From positions 1-64,000 of the forward strand of contig JAHZGC010000019.1 of the NCBI GenBank assembly GCA_019421015.1: a stretch of DNA of 64,000 nucleotides. The letters run 5' to 3'. This stretch comes from Coriobacteriaceae bacterium. GTDB lineage: Bacteria > Actinomycetota > Coriobacteriia > Coriobacteriales > UMGS124. The first letter of the stretch is position 1. Every line of letters begins with the position of its first letter. Both the position numbers and the translations under genes were made by a program. This document shows positions 18,024 through 25,992 of this stretch, one piece after another. Below the pieces are notes generated by a model. The model was not told the origin of the DNA. It saw only the letters and a list, made by a program, of their open reading frames with translations, and searched no databases.

Positions 18024-19460
18024 GTGCGCCTCTTTGCTGCGCTGGGGACGTTTCTCTTTGTAGAGCGGTTCGTGCCGCTGGTGAATACCTATGAGCGCGG
18101 GGGCATCCCCGTGGTCGACCCGCTTCAGAGCATCCTGACGGCGCTGCCGCTTTTGGTGCTCGTGGCGCTTGGGGTGAGATGCCCTCCTTCGTGGCAGCGG
18201 CGTCTGCCGGGGGCGGGTGCGGCGCTGATGGGCGCCTCGGCGCTCTGTCTGGTCGGGAGCGAGCTTTTGGGCGTGCCGGACGTTGGAGGGGCGGCGGCCG
18301 TAGGCACGCGCTGTGCCGTGGCCCTGCTCTGTGCGGGGCTCTGCCGCTCCATTGCGCCGTTTGGCATGCGGGTGGTTGCGCGCAACCTGGTGGCGGCCTC
18401 GTGCGTGGCGTGCGTTGCGGCCCCGGTGGGCTACGGGCTGCTGGCGCACGGCTGGTTTGGCGCCTATTGCGCCGTGCTTGTTATGGCCGCTGCTACGGCG
18501 TGGCTTTCTCAGCGGGGGTTGGAGCGCGTGGCGCGAGGAGGCGGCGCGTCTCGTGCGGCGGTTTCCAGCAACGAGCTCCAAGGCGAGACGACCCGGGGTT
18601 GGAGGCGGTTCTTTGGGCTCTTTGCGTCGTGCGGGCTGGTGGGTATGACCGTGACCTACGTGGTGCTGGGTGCCGTGCTTGGGGTGAGTCGCATGGAGCT
18701 GGCCCGCCAAACGGCGTCGGCCCAGCTGTCTGACGTGCTTCCGCTGGTGGGCATGCTGCTTGGCAGCGTGGCGCTGCTGGTGTGCTGGCACGCCCGCCGA
18801 GTGCTGCTTTCTGAGGACGGCCTGCCGACGGCGCTGTACGGAGCGGCGGTAACGGCCCTGCTTTTGCTGCCGGCCCAAAGCGTCGCGGCGACCTCGGCGG
18901 GGCTGCTGGTGGCCTGCGCGGCTTACGAGGCCCTGAGGCTTATGTTCATCGTTGCCTTTGCGGAGACCTACCGTGCATGGGGACTTGAGCCGCTGCCGGC
19001 CTGCTCCCTGTGCCTCTTTGGGTACTGCCTGTTCCACGACATGGACGGGCTGCTTGATCTGTGGGCTGCCGGGTGGTGCGCCTCTTCCCAGGCTCGGATC
19101 TTGGCGGTGTGTCTGGCGCTCATGGCCGTTGTGGCCTTGGTGCAGCTGGGGCTGCGCCGCAGGCCGTCCCGGGTGCTCGACGGGCCTGCGGGCCCAATGG
19201 CTGCGGGCTCTCGTCACGATGCGCCGCGGGGAGACTCTGACGACGGGCGTTTGGTGGAGCGGCCCCGCGAGTGCTGGGGCCTCACCCCGCGCGAGACCGA
19301 CGTGCTCGCGCTCGTGGCCACCGCCCGCAGCGTGCCGCGCATGGCCGCCGAGCTCTATGTGTCCGAGAATACGGTGAAGGCCCACATGAAGAGCATCTAC
19401 GCCAAGGCAGACGTGCACAGCAAGCAGGAGCTGCTCGACGCCATGGCGAGGCTGGGGTAG
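18024..19460 (+). CDS. Membrane-embedded LuxR-family regulator (module 3)
   Basis: 478 residues. About twelve hydrophobic spans are followed by a LuxR helix-turn-helix at about 420-478 (LTPRETDVLALVATA ... TVKAHMKSIYAKADVHSKQEL). GTG at 18024 with AAAGGATCC upstream is the start. It is divergent from the half-length flavoprotein, with two clear palindromes between them. The ligand is unknown. It is convergent with the molybdoenzyme chaperone gene, and a short tandem repeat fills the gap. Confidence 0.88.
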   Translation: MRLFAALGTFLFVERFVPLVNTYERGGIPVVDPLQSILTALPLLVLVALGVRCPPSWQRRLPGAGAALMGASALCLVGSELLGVPDVGGAAAVGTRCAVALLCAGLCRSIAPFGMRVVARNLVAASCVACVAAPVGYGLLAHGWFGAYCAVLVMAAATAWLSQRGLERVARGGGASRAAVSSNELQGETTRGWRRFFGLFASCGLVGMTVTYVVLGAVLGVSRMELARQTASAQLSDVLPLVGMLLGSVALLVCWHARRVLLSEDGLPTALYGAAVTALLLLPAQSVAATSAGLLVACAAYEALRLMFIVAFAETYRAWGLEPLPACSLCLFGYCLFHDMDGLLDLWAAGWCASSQARILAVCLALMAVVALVQLGLRRRPSRVLDGPAGPMAAGSRHDAPRGDSDDGRLVERPRECWGLTPRETDVLALVATARSVPRMAAELYVSENTVKAHMKSIYAKADVHSKQELLDAMARLG

Positions 19461-19479
19461 GGGCCCTGCGACTCGGGGC

Positions 19480-19533
19480 AAAAAGTGCGGAAATCGGGTA
19501 AATCGGGCTTTAAAAAAGTGCGGAAATCGGGTA
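19480..19533. repeat. Short tandem repeat between convergent genes
   Basis: AAAAGTGCGGAAATCGGGTA occurs twice (ending at 19500 and 19533), 33 bp apart, with an extra AAATCGGG between. It fills nearly all of the 83-bp gap between two stop codons. Function unknown. Confidence 0.6.
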
Positions 19534-19543
19534 CGCACGGCAT

Positions 19544-20341
19544 CTAATGGTTACCGGCTATCAGCACCTGCACCGCCACGGCCCCAAACCGGGCAAGTGC
19601 GGCGTACTCGGTGCCATGGGAAAAGCCGCCGGCTTCGGCCCGGCAACGGGTGCGCTCCATAAAGTCGGGCATCCACGGGACGACGTGCTGTCGGGTGAAT
19701 GCGGCAGCACGGGCGGCCCATGAGGCGGACTCGTTGTTCGCGGAACCCTGCGCCAAGGCAAGCGCCTGAACTGCCGCTTGGGCCTGATGCCCATAGAGCT
19801 GGGAGAGAAACCCCAGCTCTCCCCAGATGCTGTCGACGGGTTCGGTACGCGCCGTGGCCGGGAGCAGCCCCGCCTCGCCCATGGCCTTCTCCACCTGGAG
19901 CGTCACGGGGCTTCTGAACAGGCTCGGCGCCTCGGCCGTGCCGGTGGCGGCAAAGCGGAATGCCCCCTCGTAGGGCCACACGGGACCCTGGGATCCAGGC
20001 GAGAGGAACAGCAGCGAGTGCCCCCGGCGCAGGTCTTGCGCCAGCTCGGTGACGTCGCGTCCAACGAAGGTCTCCAACTTGCGGCATGCGTCCTGCACCT
20101 GACTGGCCGGGTATCCGGCGTCGGCCAGGCATCCCGTAGCGTCGGACAGGTAGGTTCCGCTCGCCAGGGCGGCCGCAAGGCCATCGTCGGCCGGGAACGC
20201 GAACGTTATGGCTAGTAGCTCGCAGAGGTCGGCGAGGCCCACGACGCGCCGGAGGTCGGCTGTGCCGGTAGCATCCTGGCAGCTTATGGGCGCGCCGGCC
20301 ATAACGGGCTCGGCGGACATAACGGCGGCAACTGTGCTCAC
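19544..20341 (-). CDS. TorD/DmsD-family molybdoenzyme chaperone
   Basis: 265 residues, helical. The TorD/DmsD hallmarks are LCELLAITFAFP near the start, then LRRGHSLLFLSPG and GPVWPYEG (the E-Y/F-x-R-L-F-like and P-Y-E-S-like segments). Such proteins bind the Tat signal and apo-enzyme of a partner molybdoenzyme until the cofactor is loaded; cytoplasmic. It is the third gene of the operon that starts at 23719, consistent with serving that catalytic subunit. The start is GTG at 20341, with GAGGAAGG about 8 bases upstream; a Met 31 codons earlier lacks support. The gap to the preceding Fe-S gene (207 bp) holds a degenerate tandem repeat. Confidence 0.8.
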   Translation of the reverse strand: MSTVAAVMSAEPVMAGAPISCQDATGTADLRRVVGLADLCELLAITFAFPADDGLAAALASGTYLSDATGCLADAGYPASQVQDACRKLETFVGRDVTELAQDLRRGHSLLFLSPGSQGPVWPYEGAFRFAATGTAEAPSLFRSPVTLQVEKAMGEAGLLPATARTEPVDSIWGELGFLSQLYGHQAQAAVQALALAQGSANNESASWAARAAAFTRQHVVPWMPDFMERTRCRAEAGGFSHGTEYAALARFGAVAVQVLIAGNH

Positions 20342-20491
20342 AGGGCTTCCTTCCTCACGGTGCTGCTTCTCCGATGCGGTGGGTTCCAAAAGGCCAGGCG
20401 GCTCGGCTTGACAGGGGGCCGAACCGCCCGGCACAACGCCACGCCGGCAGGGTCAAACCGACCGGCGAGGTCGGCTCGCGCTGGGGTTAGA

Positions 20492-20555
20492 CCTACGTCA
20501 GCCTTACACCCGACCTACGCAAGCCTTGCACCATGCCTTACGCCAGCCCTACACC
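20492..20555. repeat. Degenerate 22-bp tandem repeat overlapping a gene end
   Basis: There are three units of CCTACGTCAGCCTTACACC type at 20492, 20514 and 20536. The last one includes the stop codon and final codons of the Fe-S subunit. On the minus strand the repeats lie just after that stop. They could be slippage products; their role is unknown. Confidence 0.5.
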
Positions 20556-21190
20556 AGGTAGTAGACGCTGGGGTTCGTGCCGGCGTCCTCCTTCAGGCGT
20601 ATGCTCTCGCGGGAGGCCACGAGCTGGGACACCTCGGATTCGGGGTCGTCGAGGTCGCCCCAGGCGCGGGCGCGGCCCGGGCAGAGCTGCATGCAGGCGG
20701 GAACCTCGCCGCGGGAGGTGAGGTTGCGGCAGAAGGTGCACTTCTCCACCGTGTTGCCGGGGTGGCTGGGCGCGTCGGCCTCGCCCACGACCACGTCGAG
20801 GTACCACGAGGGCTCGCTCGACACGTGGGTGCGCACCCCCTCGTAGGGGCAGGCCGTCATGCAGGCCTCGCAGCCGATGCACTGCTGCTCGTCGACCCAC
20901 ACCACGCCGGTCTCGGGGTCCTTCTGCGTGGCGCCGGTGGGGCAGGCCTCGACGCAGGGGGCGTTCTCGCAGTGCTGGCACTGCATGGGCAAAAACGCCA
21001 ACGAGCAGTTGGGATAGGTGCCGCTGGCGGTGTCGTAGGTCACGGGGTCCGTCTGGCCCGTGCCGGCCACCGTGTGCACGCGGTTGTAGTCGAGCTCGGC
21101 GGGGTTGTTGTTCGCTATCTTGCAGGCGACCTCGCAGGCGTGGCAGCCAAAGCAGCGCGTGAGGTCGATAACCATACCGTAGTGTGCCAT
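20549..21190 (-). CDS. DmsB-type four-cluster Fe-S electron-transfer subunit
   Basis: 213 residues. Four cysteine groups are typical of DmsB/NrfC-like subunits: CFGCHACEVACK near the start, CQHCENAPCVEACP, CIGCEACMTACP, and CTFCRN with CMQLCPGRA. It passes electrons to the molybdopterin subunit encoded directly upstream (24-bp gap) and has no signal of its own, so it is probably exported with the Tat-bearing partner. AGGAGAGAG precedes the start. No NrfD/DmsC-type membrane subunit gene is found in this operon. Confidence 0.9.
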   Translation of the reverse strand: MAHYGMVIDLTRCFGCHACEVACKIANNNPAELDYNRVHTVAGTGQTDPVTYDTASGTYPNCSLAFLPMQCQHCENAPCVEACPTGATQKDPETGVVWVDEQQCIGCEACMTACPYEGVRTHVSSEPSWYLDVVVGEADAPSHPGNTVEKCTFCRNLTSRGEVPACMQLCPGRARAWGDLDDPESEVSQLVASRESIRLKEDAGTNPSVYYLV

Positions 21191-21214
21191 GGGTCTCTCT
21201 CCTAAGCTTCGCTT

Positions 21215-23719
21215 CTAGTTGGCGGCTTTTTCGATCTTGACCACGACGTCGTTGACCGCCGTGTCGGGCGTTGCCTGCCCCATGGTGCCGTGCGAGAGCG
21301 CGCCAAAGTGGCCGCCTTCGAACTCGAAGCTGTTGAAGCTGCGGCCGCTCATAAGCTCCTTGCGGGGCACGCCCTCGTTGTACACGGCCCGCAGGGTCAC
21401 CGAACCGTTGGCGCTGGTCAGGGTCACCATGTCGCCGTCGGCGATGTTCTCGTCGGCCGCGTCGGCGGGGTTGATCTGCACGGTGGGCTCGGGCGTGAAG
21501 GCGCGCAGGTAGTCCACGTCCCACCACGAGGTGTGGGTGCGGGTGCGCATGTGCTGGCTAAAGATGTGGTAGGGGTACTCGCTGCGGGCCTCGGCGTTCA
21601 CGTCGGCGTTGACGGCGGGCTCCCAGTAGGGGAGCGCCTCCTTCTGGGGGTCGAACGCGGCACTCACATACCACGGGTAGGGGTTTTCGTCGTAGAGCTT
21701 GAACAGGCCGGTGTCGGTGCCAAAGCCGTCCTCGAACGAGACGTAGTCGCGGTCGGCGGGCAGCTCGGGGGCGCACTTGACCTCGCGCAGCGTGTCGGCG
21801 TCGAGGCCCACGGCGGCAAAGGCGTCGCTGGTCAGAAGCCTGGTGAGGAACTCGTGCGCGTCGGCGGTGAAGAAGCCCGCGTAGGGGGCGCCCATGGCCT
21901 CGGCGATGCGCTTGCAGGCCGTGTAGTCGTCCACCGACTCGCCCAGCGGCTCGGTGCACTTGTCCTGCATCATGAAGAAGGGGGTCGAACCGCCGCCGCC
22001 CACAAAGTCCTCGTACTCGAAGTAGTGGCAGATGGGCAGCAGGATGTCGGCGTACAGGGCGGTCTCGTTCATGGTGTTCTCGGCCACCACCACAAAGTCG
22101 AGGGCCTTCATCCAGCGCACGAGGCTCTCGTGGTCGCCGCCGGTGGCCATGACGTTGCGCTGGAACACCGTGAGGCTGCGCACGGGGAACTCGCTGCCGG
22201 CGTACATGCCGCTGTCGAGGATCTCCTCCATCGAGAGCAGGGGCAGCTGCACGGGGCTGGGTCCCTGCGCCGGGTTGCCGTCGGCGTCGACGGGCGCGCC
22301 GCCGCACTCGGGGTTCACGTAGCCGGCGCCCATGGAGTAGGTCCAGCCGGTGCCGGCGCCGTTCTTGCACATGTTGCCCGTGAAGGCGCACAGCAGGTAG
22401 ACGGGCCAGTAGTTAAAGTGCCCGTTCACGTAGCGGTCGCAGCCGAACATGGTGAAGGTCGTGACCGGGCCCTCCTGGGCGTACATCTGGGCGAGCTTCT
22501 TGATGTCGTCCTCGCTGACGCCCGAGATCTCGGCGGCGCGGGCCACGGGGTACTCGGCCACGCGCTCCTTGACCAGGTCGTAGACCAGGGTGACCGAGAC
22601 GCCCTCGACCTCGCTGCGGCTGGCCAGGCTGGGCTTGGTGGCCTGCGAGCGGGCGAGCGGCGCGTCGGCGGCCTCGTCCCAGACCACGAGCTCGTTGGGC
22701 TCGTCCTCGGCGACCTCGACGCCCAGGTCCGAGACACGCAGGTAGGTACCGTCCTCCTTGACGAAGCAGGGGGCCTCGGTGCGGGCTGCGATAAAGTCCT
22801 CGTCCTGCCAGCCCTGCTCGAGCACGTGGTTGACCGCGCCGAAGGCCAGGGCACCGTCGGTGGCCGGGTTCACGCCCACATACCAGTCGGCCTTGCCGGC
22901 GTTGGCGTTGAAGAACGGGTCGATGACCACGTACTGGGCGCCGTTCTCCTTGGCGTCGAGGATGAAGTGCATGTTCTGGGGCGTGGAGTTGCAGGGGTCG
23001 GCCATCCAGCAGACAAAGTTCTTGGCGTTCTTCCAGTCGGTGGGGGCGTTCTGGGTGCCGAAGCCGCCGTAGCCGAGGAGCTTGCCGTTGGCAAAGCTCG
23101 TCTCGAGGTCGGCCGAGAAGTTGACGAGCGTGCCGCCCATGACCGCCTTCATGCGGTCGGCGGCCTTGAGGGCCACGCTGCCGAAGTTGCCCGAGCCGAT
23201 GAGGAAGGCGTTCGAGGCCGGGCCCGACTCCTCGATGTACTCCAGGTAGTGGCGGGCGATCTCCTGGGCCGCCTCGTCCCAGCTGATGCGCTCGAACTCG
23301 CCGGCGCCGCGCTCGCTGCCCTCGATGCGGCGCATGGGGTAGAGCACGCGCTGAGAGCTGTACATGCGGGCCACGTGGGTGAGGCCCTTGGAGCAGATGC
23401 GGTTGTAGCGGGTGTCGGGCAGGTCGCGGGCCGTGGTGCGCACCACCTGGCCGTCGCGCACGTGCACGTTCAGGAAGCAGTGGCCGGCACAGCCGCAGCG
23501 GCAGATGCCGGCGAAGATCTCGTCCTGCGCGGAGGTGGAGGCTCCCTGCGCCGGGGCGGCGTCTTCGGACGCGAGCGCCGCGGTGGTGCCGCTGGCTGCG
23601 AGTGCCCCGCCCGCCATGCAGGCCGCCGCCCCCTTGATGAACGACCGGCGCGTGAAGCCGGGCCACGGAGCGGCTGCGGGCTCCTGGGCCGGCTCGCCGA
23701 TGAGCTGCTGGTTTGTCAT
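21215..23719 (-). CDS. Tat-exported molybdopterin oxidoreductase, DMSO reductase family
   Basis: 834 residues. The Tat signal TRRSFIKG lies at residues 23-30. A DmsA-like Fe-S motif C73-x3-C77-x3-C81-x27-C109 is followed by the molybdopterin and molybdopterin-dinucleotide-binding domains; SYPYHIFSQHMRTRTHTSWWD-type sequence marks the C-terminal domain. It reduces (or oxidises) an unidentified organic substrate outside the membrane. First gene of the operon with the Fe-S subunit and TorD chaperone. The LysR gene at 23889, same strand and 169 bp upstream, is a likely regulator. No membrane anchor gene is present, so quinol oxidation must be handled by a protein encoded elsewhere. Confidence 0.92.
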   Translation of the reverse strand: MTNQQLIGEPAQEPAAAPWPGFTRRSFIKGAAACMAGGALAASGTTAALASEDAAPAQGASTSAQDEIFAGICRCGCAGHCFLNVHVRDGQVVRTTARDLPDTRYNRICSKGLTHVARMYSSQRVLYPMRRIEGSERGAGEFERISWDEAAQEIARHYLEYIEESGPASNAFLIGSGNFGSVALKAADRMKAVMGGTLVNFSADLETSFANGKLLGYGGFGTQNAPTDWKNAKNFVCWMADPCNSTPQNMHFILDAKENGAQYVVIDPFFNANAGKADWYVGVNPATDGALAFGAVNHVLEQGWQDEDFIAARTEAPCFVKEDGTYLRVSDLGVEVAEDEPNELVVWDEAADAPLARSQATKPSLASRSEVEGVSVTLVYDLVKERVAEYPVARAAEISGVSEDDIKKLAQMYAQEGPVTTFTMFGCDRYVNGHFNYWPVYLLCAFTGNMCKNGAGTGWTYSMGAGYVNPECGGAPVDADGNPAQGPSPVQLPLLSMEEILDSGMYAGSEFPVRSLTVFQRNVMATGGDHESLVRWMKALDFVVVAENTMNETALYADILLPICHYFEYEDFVGGGGSTPFFMMQDKCTEPLGESVDDYTACKRIAEAMGAPYAGFFTADAHEFLTRLLTSDAFAAVGLDADTLREVKCAPELPADRDYVSFEDGFGTDTGLFKLYDENPYPWYVSAAFDPQKEALPYWEPAVNADVNAEARSEYPYHIFSQHMRTRTHTSWWDVDYLRAFTPEPTVQINPADAADENIADGDMVTLTSANGSVTLRAVYNEGVPRKELMSGRSFNSFEFEGGHFGALSHGTMGQATPDTAVNDVVVKIEKAAN

Positions 23720-23888
23720 GTCTCCCCCTAACCTTGGTTGGCCGGGGGATATGCCTGCGCAGTCCCCCGCGTTGGCATTAGCCTACGAGGGGGCAATGGC
23801 GCGCACCAGAAGGTTTGCGTTGGCCAGGGGGAGCCGCGGGTTGCCACCTTGAGGGAGGGTGCGCCATTGGGGAGTCTTGGAGAGCGGT

Positions 23889-24848
23889 TCAGCGATCGGC
23901 TGGATCCCGCCCCTCTTGCTTCTGCGAGGCATGGAGGGTCCGAATATAGCCGTCCCAGTCGATCTCGAGGCCGGCGAAATAGCGCATGACCAGGGGGTCG
24001 CCCATGCCCCTCTTGGCCAGCACGCAGTAGCTCCAGGTCATGAACTCCTCGGCAAAGGGGATGCTCGCGGTGTTGGGGGCGACGCGCGGGTAGCGGGTGC
24101 CCAGGTAGCCTACGCAGGCGGCATGGCCGTTCTGGGCGTCCGAGAGCCGGTAGTGCAGGCTTGGGTCGTAGCGCACCACGTCGAGCTCGAAGCCGTGCAG
24201 GCGCGCCTGGGCCGTGAGCAGCTCGGTGATGTCGTTGCCCTCGGTCGGCAGCGACACCTTGCAGCGGGCCAGGTCGTCTATGCAGACCTGGTCTTTGGAG
24301 GCCAGCGGGTCGGCCTCGTGCACCACGAGGTGCAGCCTGCCGGTGCGGGCCACCTGGCAGTCAAAGAGCCGCCGGTCGAACACGCAGCCCACTACGTGCG
24401 CGTAGTCCAGGTCGCCGTGGAGCAGGAGGCGCGACAGCTCATCCTTGCTGCCCGACCTAAAGCGCATCCGGGCCGGGTTCACCGGGTGCCGGTCGTCGGG
24501 CAGGCTGTGGAACGCCTCGTACTCGCTGCGCGAGAACACGGCGCCGTGGTCGTGCCCCATCCCCACGCGCAGGATGCCCTCGCGGGCCAGCTTCATGGAG
24601 GCCAGGCCGTCTTCGAGCACGCTGAAACCGCGCACCGCCTCGCGCGATATCTGGTACAGGCGGTCGGCCGCCGGGGTGGCCTGCAGGTGGTTGGCCACGT
24701 TCTGGAACAGCGGCTGCCCCACCTCGCGCTCCAGGGTGTGCACCACCTTGCGCAGCGCCTGCCGCGACACGTAGAGCTGCTCGGCCGCCTGGGCGTAGTT
24801 CAGGGTCTCGTAGACGGTGGAGAAGTACCTGATGTGCAGGATGTCCAT
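23889..24848 (-). CDS. LysR-family transcriptional regulator (upstream of molybdoenzyme operon)
   Basis: 319 residues. The N-terminal winged helix (IRYFSTVYETLNYAQAAEQL ... VSRQALRKVVHTLEREVG) is followed by a periplasmic-binding-like effector domain. It departs from the usual LysR pattern (SQPALSxxI) by reading VSRQALRKVV. GGAAGG lies 6 bases upstream of the start. It follows another LysR gene by 16 bases, so they are co-transcribed. Its position just upstream of the molybdoenzyme operon suggests it controls those genes. Confidence 0.88.
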   Translation of the reverse strand: MDILHIRYFSTVYETLNYAQAAEQLYVSRQALRKVVHTLEREVGQPLFQNVANHLQATPAADRLYQISREAVRGFSVLEDGLASMKLAREGILRVGMGHDHGAVFSRSEYEAFHSLPDDRHPVNPARMRFRSGSKDELSRLLLHGDLDYAHVVGCVFDRRLFDCQVARTGRLHLVVHEADPLASKDQVCIDDLARCKVSLPTEGNDITELLTAQARLHGFELDVVRYDPSLHYRLSDAQNGHAACVGYLGTRYPRVAPNTASIPFAEEFMTWSYCVLAKRGMGDPLVMRYFAGLEIDWDGYIRTLHASQKQEGRDPADR

Positions 24849-24864
24849 GGGGGGCCTTCCGTTG

Positions 24865-25776
24865 CTACGCGTTTGTGCGCCCGGCGAACCAGGTTCGGGC
24901 CTGGTCGATCAGCAGCCCGACGTTGGGGTTGGCGTTGTCGGGCTTGTAGAGGATCGCGCGGGGAATGTCGATCGGCGCGCCGTCGAGCTCGGTGAACACG
25001 CGCACGTCGGGGCGCCGCCGGGCGATGTTCTCGATGAACGAGCGCGACATGCAGAACACCGCGTCGCCAAAGTCGAGATACTTAAGGTTCGAGAGGTTCT
25101 CGTCGACTGGTACCAGGCAGGGCTGCAGCTCGAGGTCTTCTCCCAAAAGATGCACCAGGCAGCGGCTCCAGTGGTCGTAGACGCCGCGCCCGGGGATGAG
25201 GACCTTGGTCCCGCGCAGGTCCGAGCGTCGCAGGTGAGCGTGGCTGGCGAGCGGGTGGCTACCCATGACGAGAAGAGCCCCGGGCATCGAGCTGATGGGG
25301 AGGACGGAGACCCCGGCGTCGCGTGCGTCGTCGGCCAGGGAGGTCTGCGAGATGTCGTAGGTGGCCAGGACGTCCACCTTGCCCGCGACCAGGCCCGAGA
25401 GGTACGACTCGTCGCCGGTCTGGACCAGGTGCCTAAAGGGCACGTCCACGGTGTGGAGAAATCCTTCGAGCTCGTCGTTGCCGTCGAACCACAGCAGGCG
25501 CACGGGGGCGGCTTCACGAGAGGCCCGGCGCAGCGCCGCCATCTCAGACCGGTAGAGGGCGTCGATCTTCTGGGCGCTTTCGAGGAACCGGCCGCCCATG
25601 GGCGTGAGGCCCGCGACGCCGCCGTGGCGCTCGACCAAGGGGTAGCCCAGCTCGGCCTCGAGAGCGGCCACATGCTTGCTGAGCGCCGACTGGGTCATGT
25701 GTAGCTCGGCGGCTGCGCGGCTGAAGTTGAGGTGCTTGGCAAAGCAGACGAACTCGCCGAAGACTTCGATGCGCAC
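24865..25776 (-). CDS. LysR-family transcriptional regulator (divergent from flavoprotein)
   Basis: 303 residues. It has a classic LysR helix-turn-helix (FSRAAAELHMTQSALSKHVAALEAELG) and an effector domain. GTG at 25776 is preferred, with GGGAAGGGG upstream; a Met at 25860 adds 28 residues of non-family sequence. It is divergent from the flavoprotein at 25993 (216-bp gap), the usual place for a LysR target. The second LysR gene follows after 16 bases, which may make this a regulatory cascade for both the flavoprotein and the molybdoenzyme operon. Confidence 0.88.
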   Translation of the reverse strand: MRIEVFGEFVCFAKHLNFSRAAAELHMTQSALSKHVAALEAELGYPLVERHGGVAGLTPMGGRFLESAQKIDALYRSEMAALRRASREAAPVRLLWFDGNDELEGFLHTVDVPFRHLVQTGDESYLSGLVAGKVDVLATYDISQTSLADDARDAGVSVLPISSMPGALLVMGSHPLASHAHLRRSDLRGTKVLIPGRGVYDHWSRCLVHLLGEDLELQPCLVPVDENLSNLKYLDFGDAVFCMSRSFIENIARRRPDVRVFTELDGAPIDIPRAILYKPDNANPNVGLLIDQARTWFAGRTNA

Positions 25777-25992
25777 GGGCGCGGCCCCTTCCCAATGGTT
25801 TCTCCCCTGCGGTCGCAGGTAGGTCAAAGTATACGCCAAAATGGAATAGCGCCAGGACATTGCGGCACAGCGCTCGCCAAGCTGGAATTTTTAGTATGAC
25901 GGCCGACTTTGGGATAGTGCGGGTCGTGGCGCAGACAGCGACCGCCCAAGGGGGACGGCGGCGCCACACTCTTGTTGAGGAGGAGATCGATC

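Noticed and set aside
17856..19538. 560-codon minus-strand frame opposite the module 3 regulator
   Set aside because: Pro/Arg/His-rich mirror frame; the plus strand carries membrane spans and a LuxR domain.
21290..23731. 813-codon plus-strand frame opposite the molybdoenzyme
   Set aside because: Val/Gly/His/Ala-rich composition with no motifs; it is a mirror of the catalytic subunit, whose family motifs are clear.
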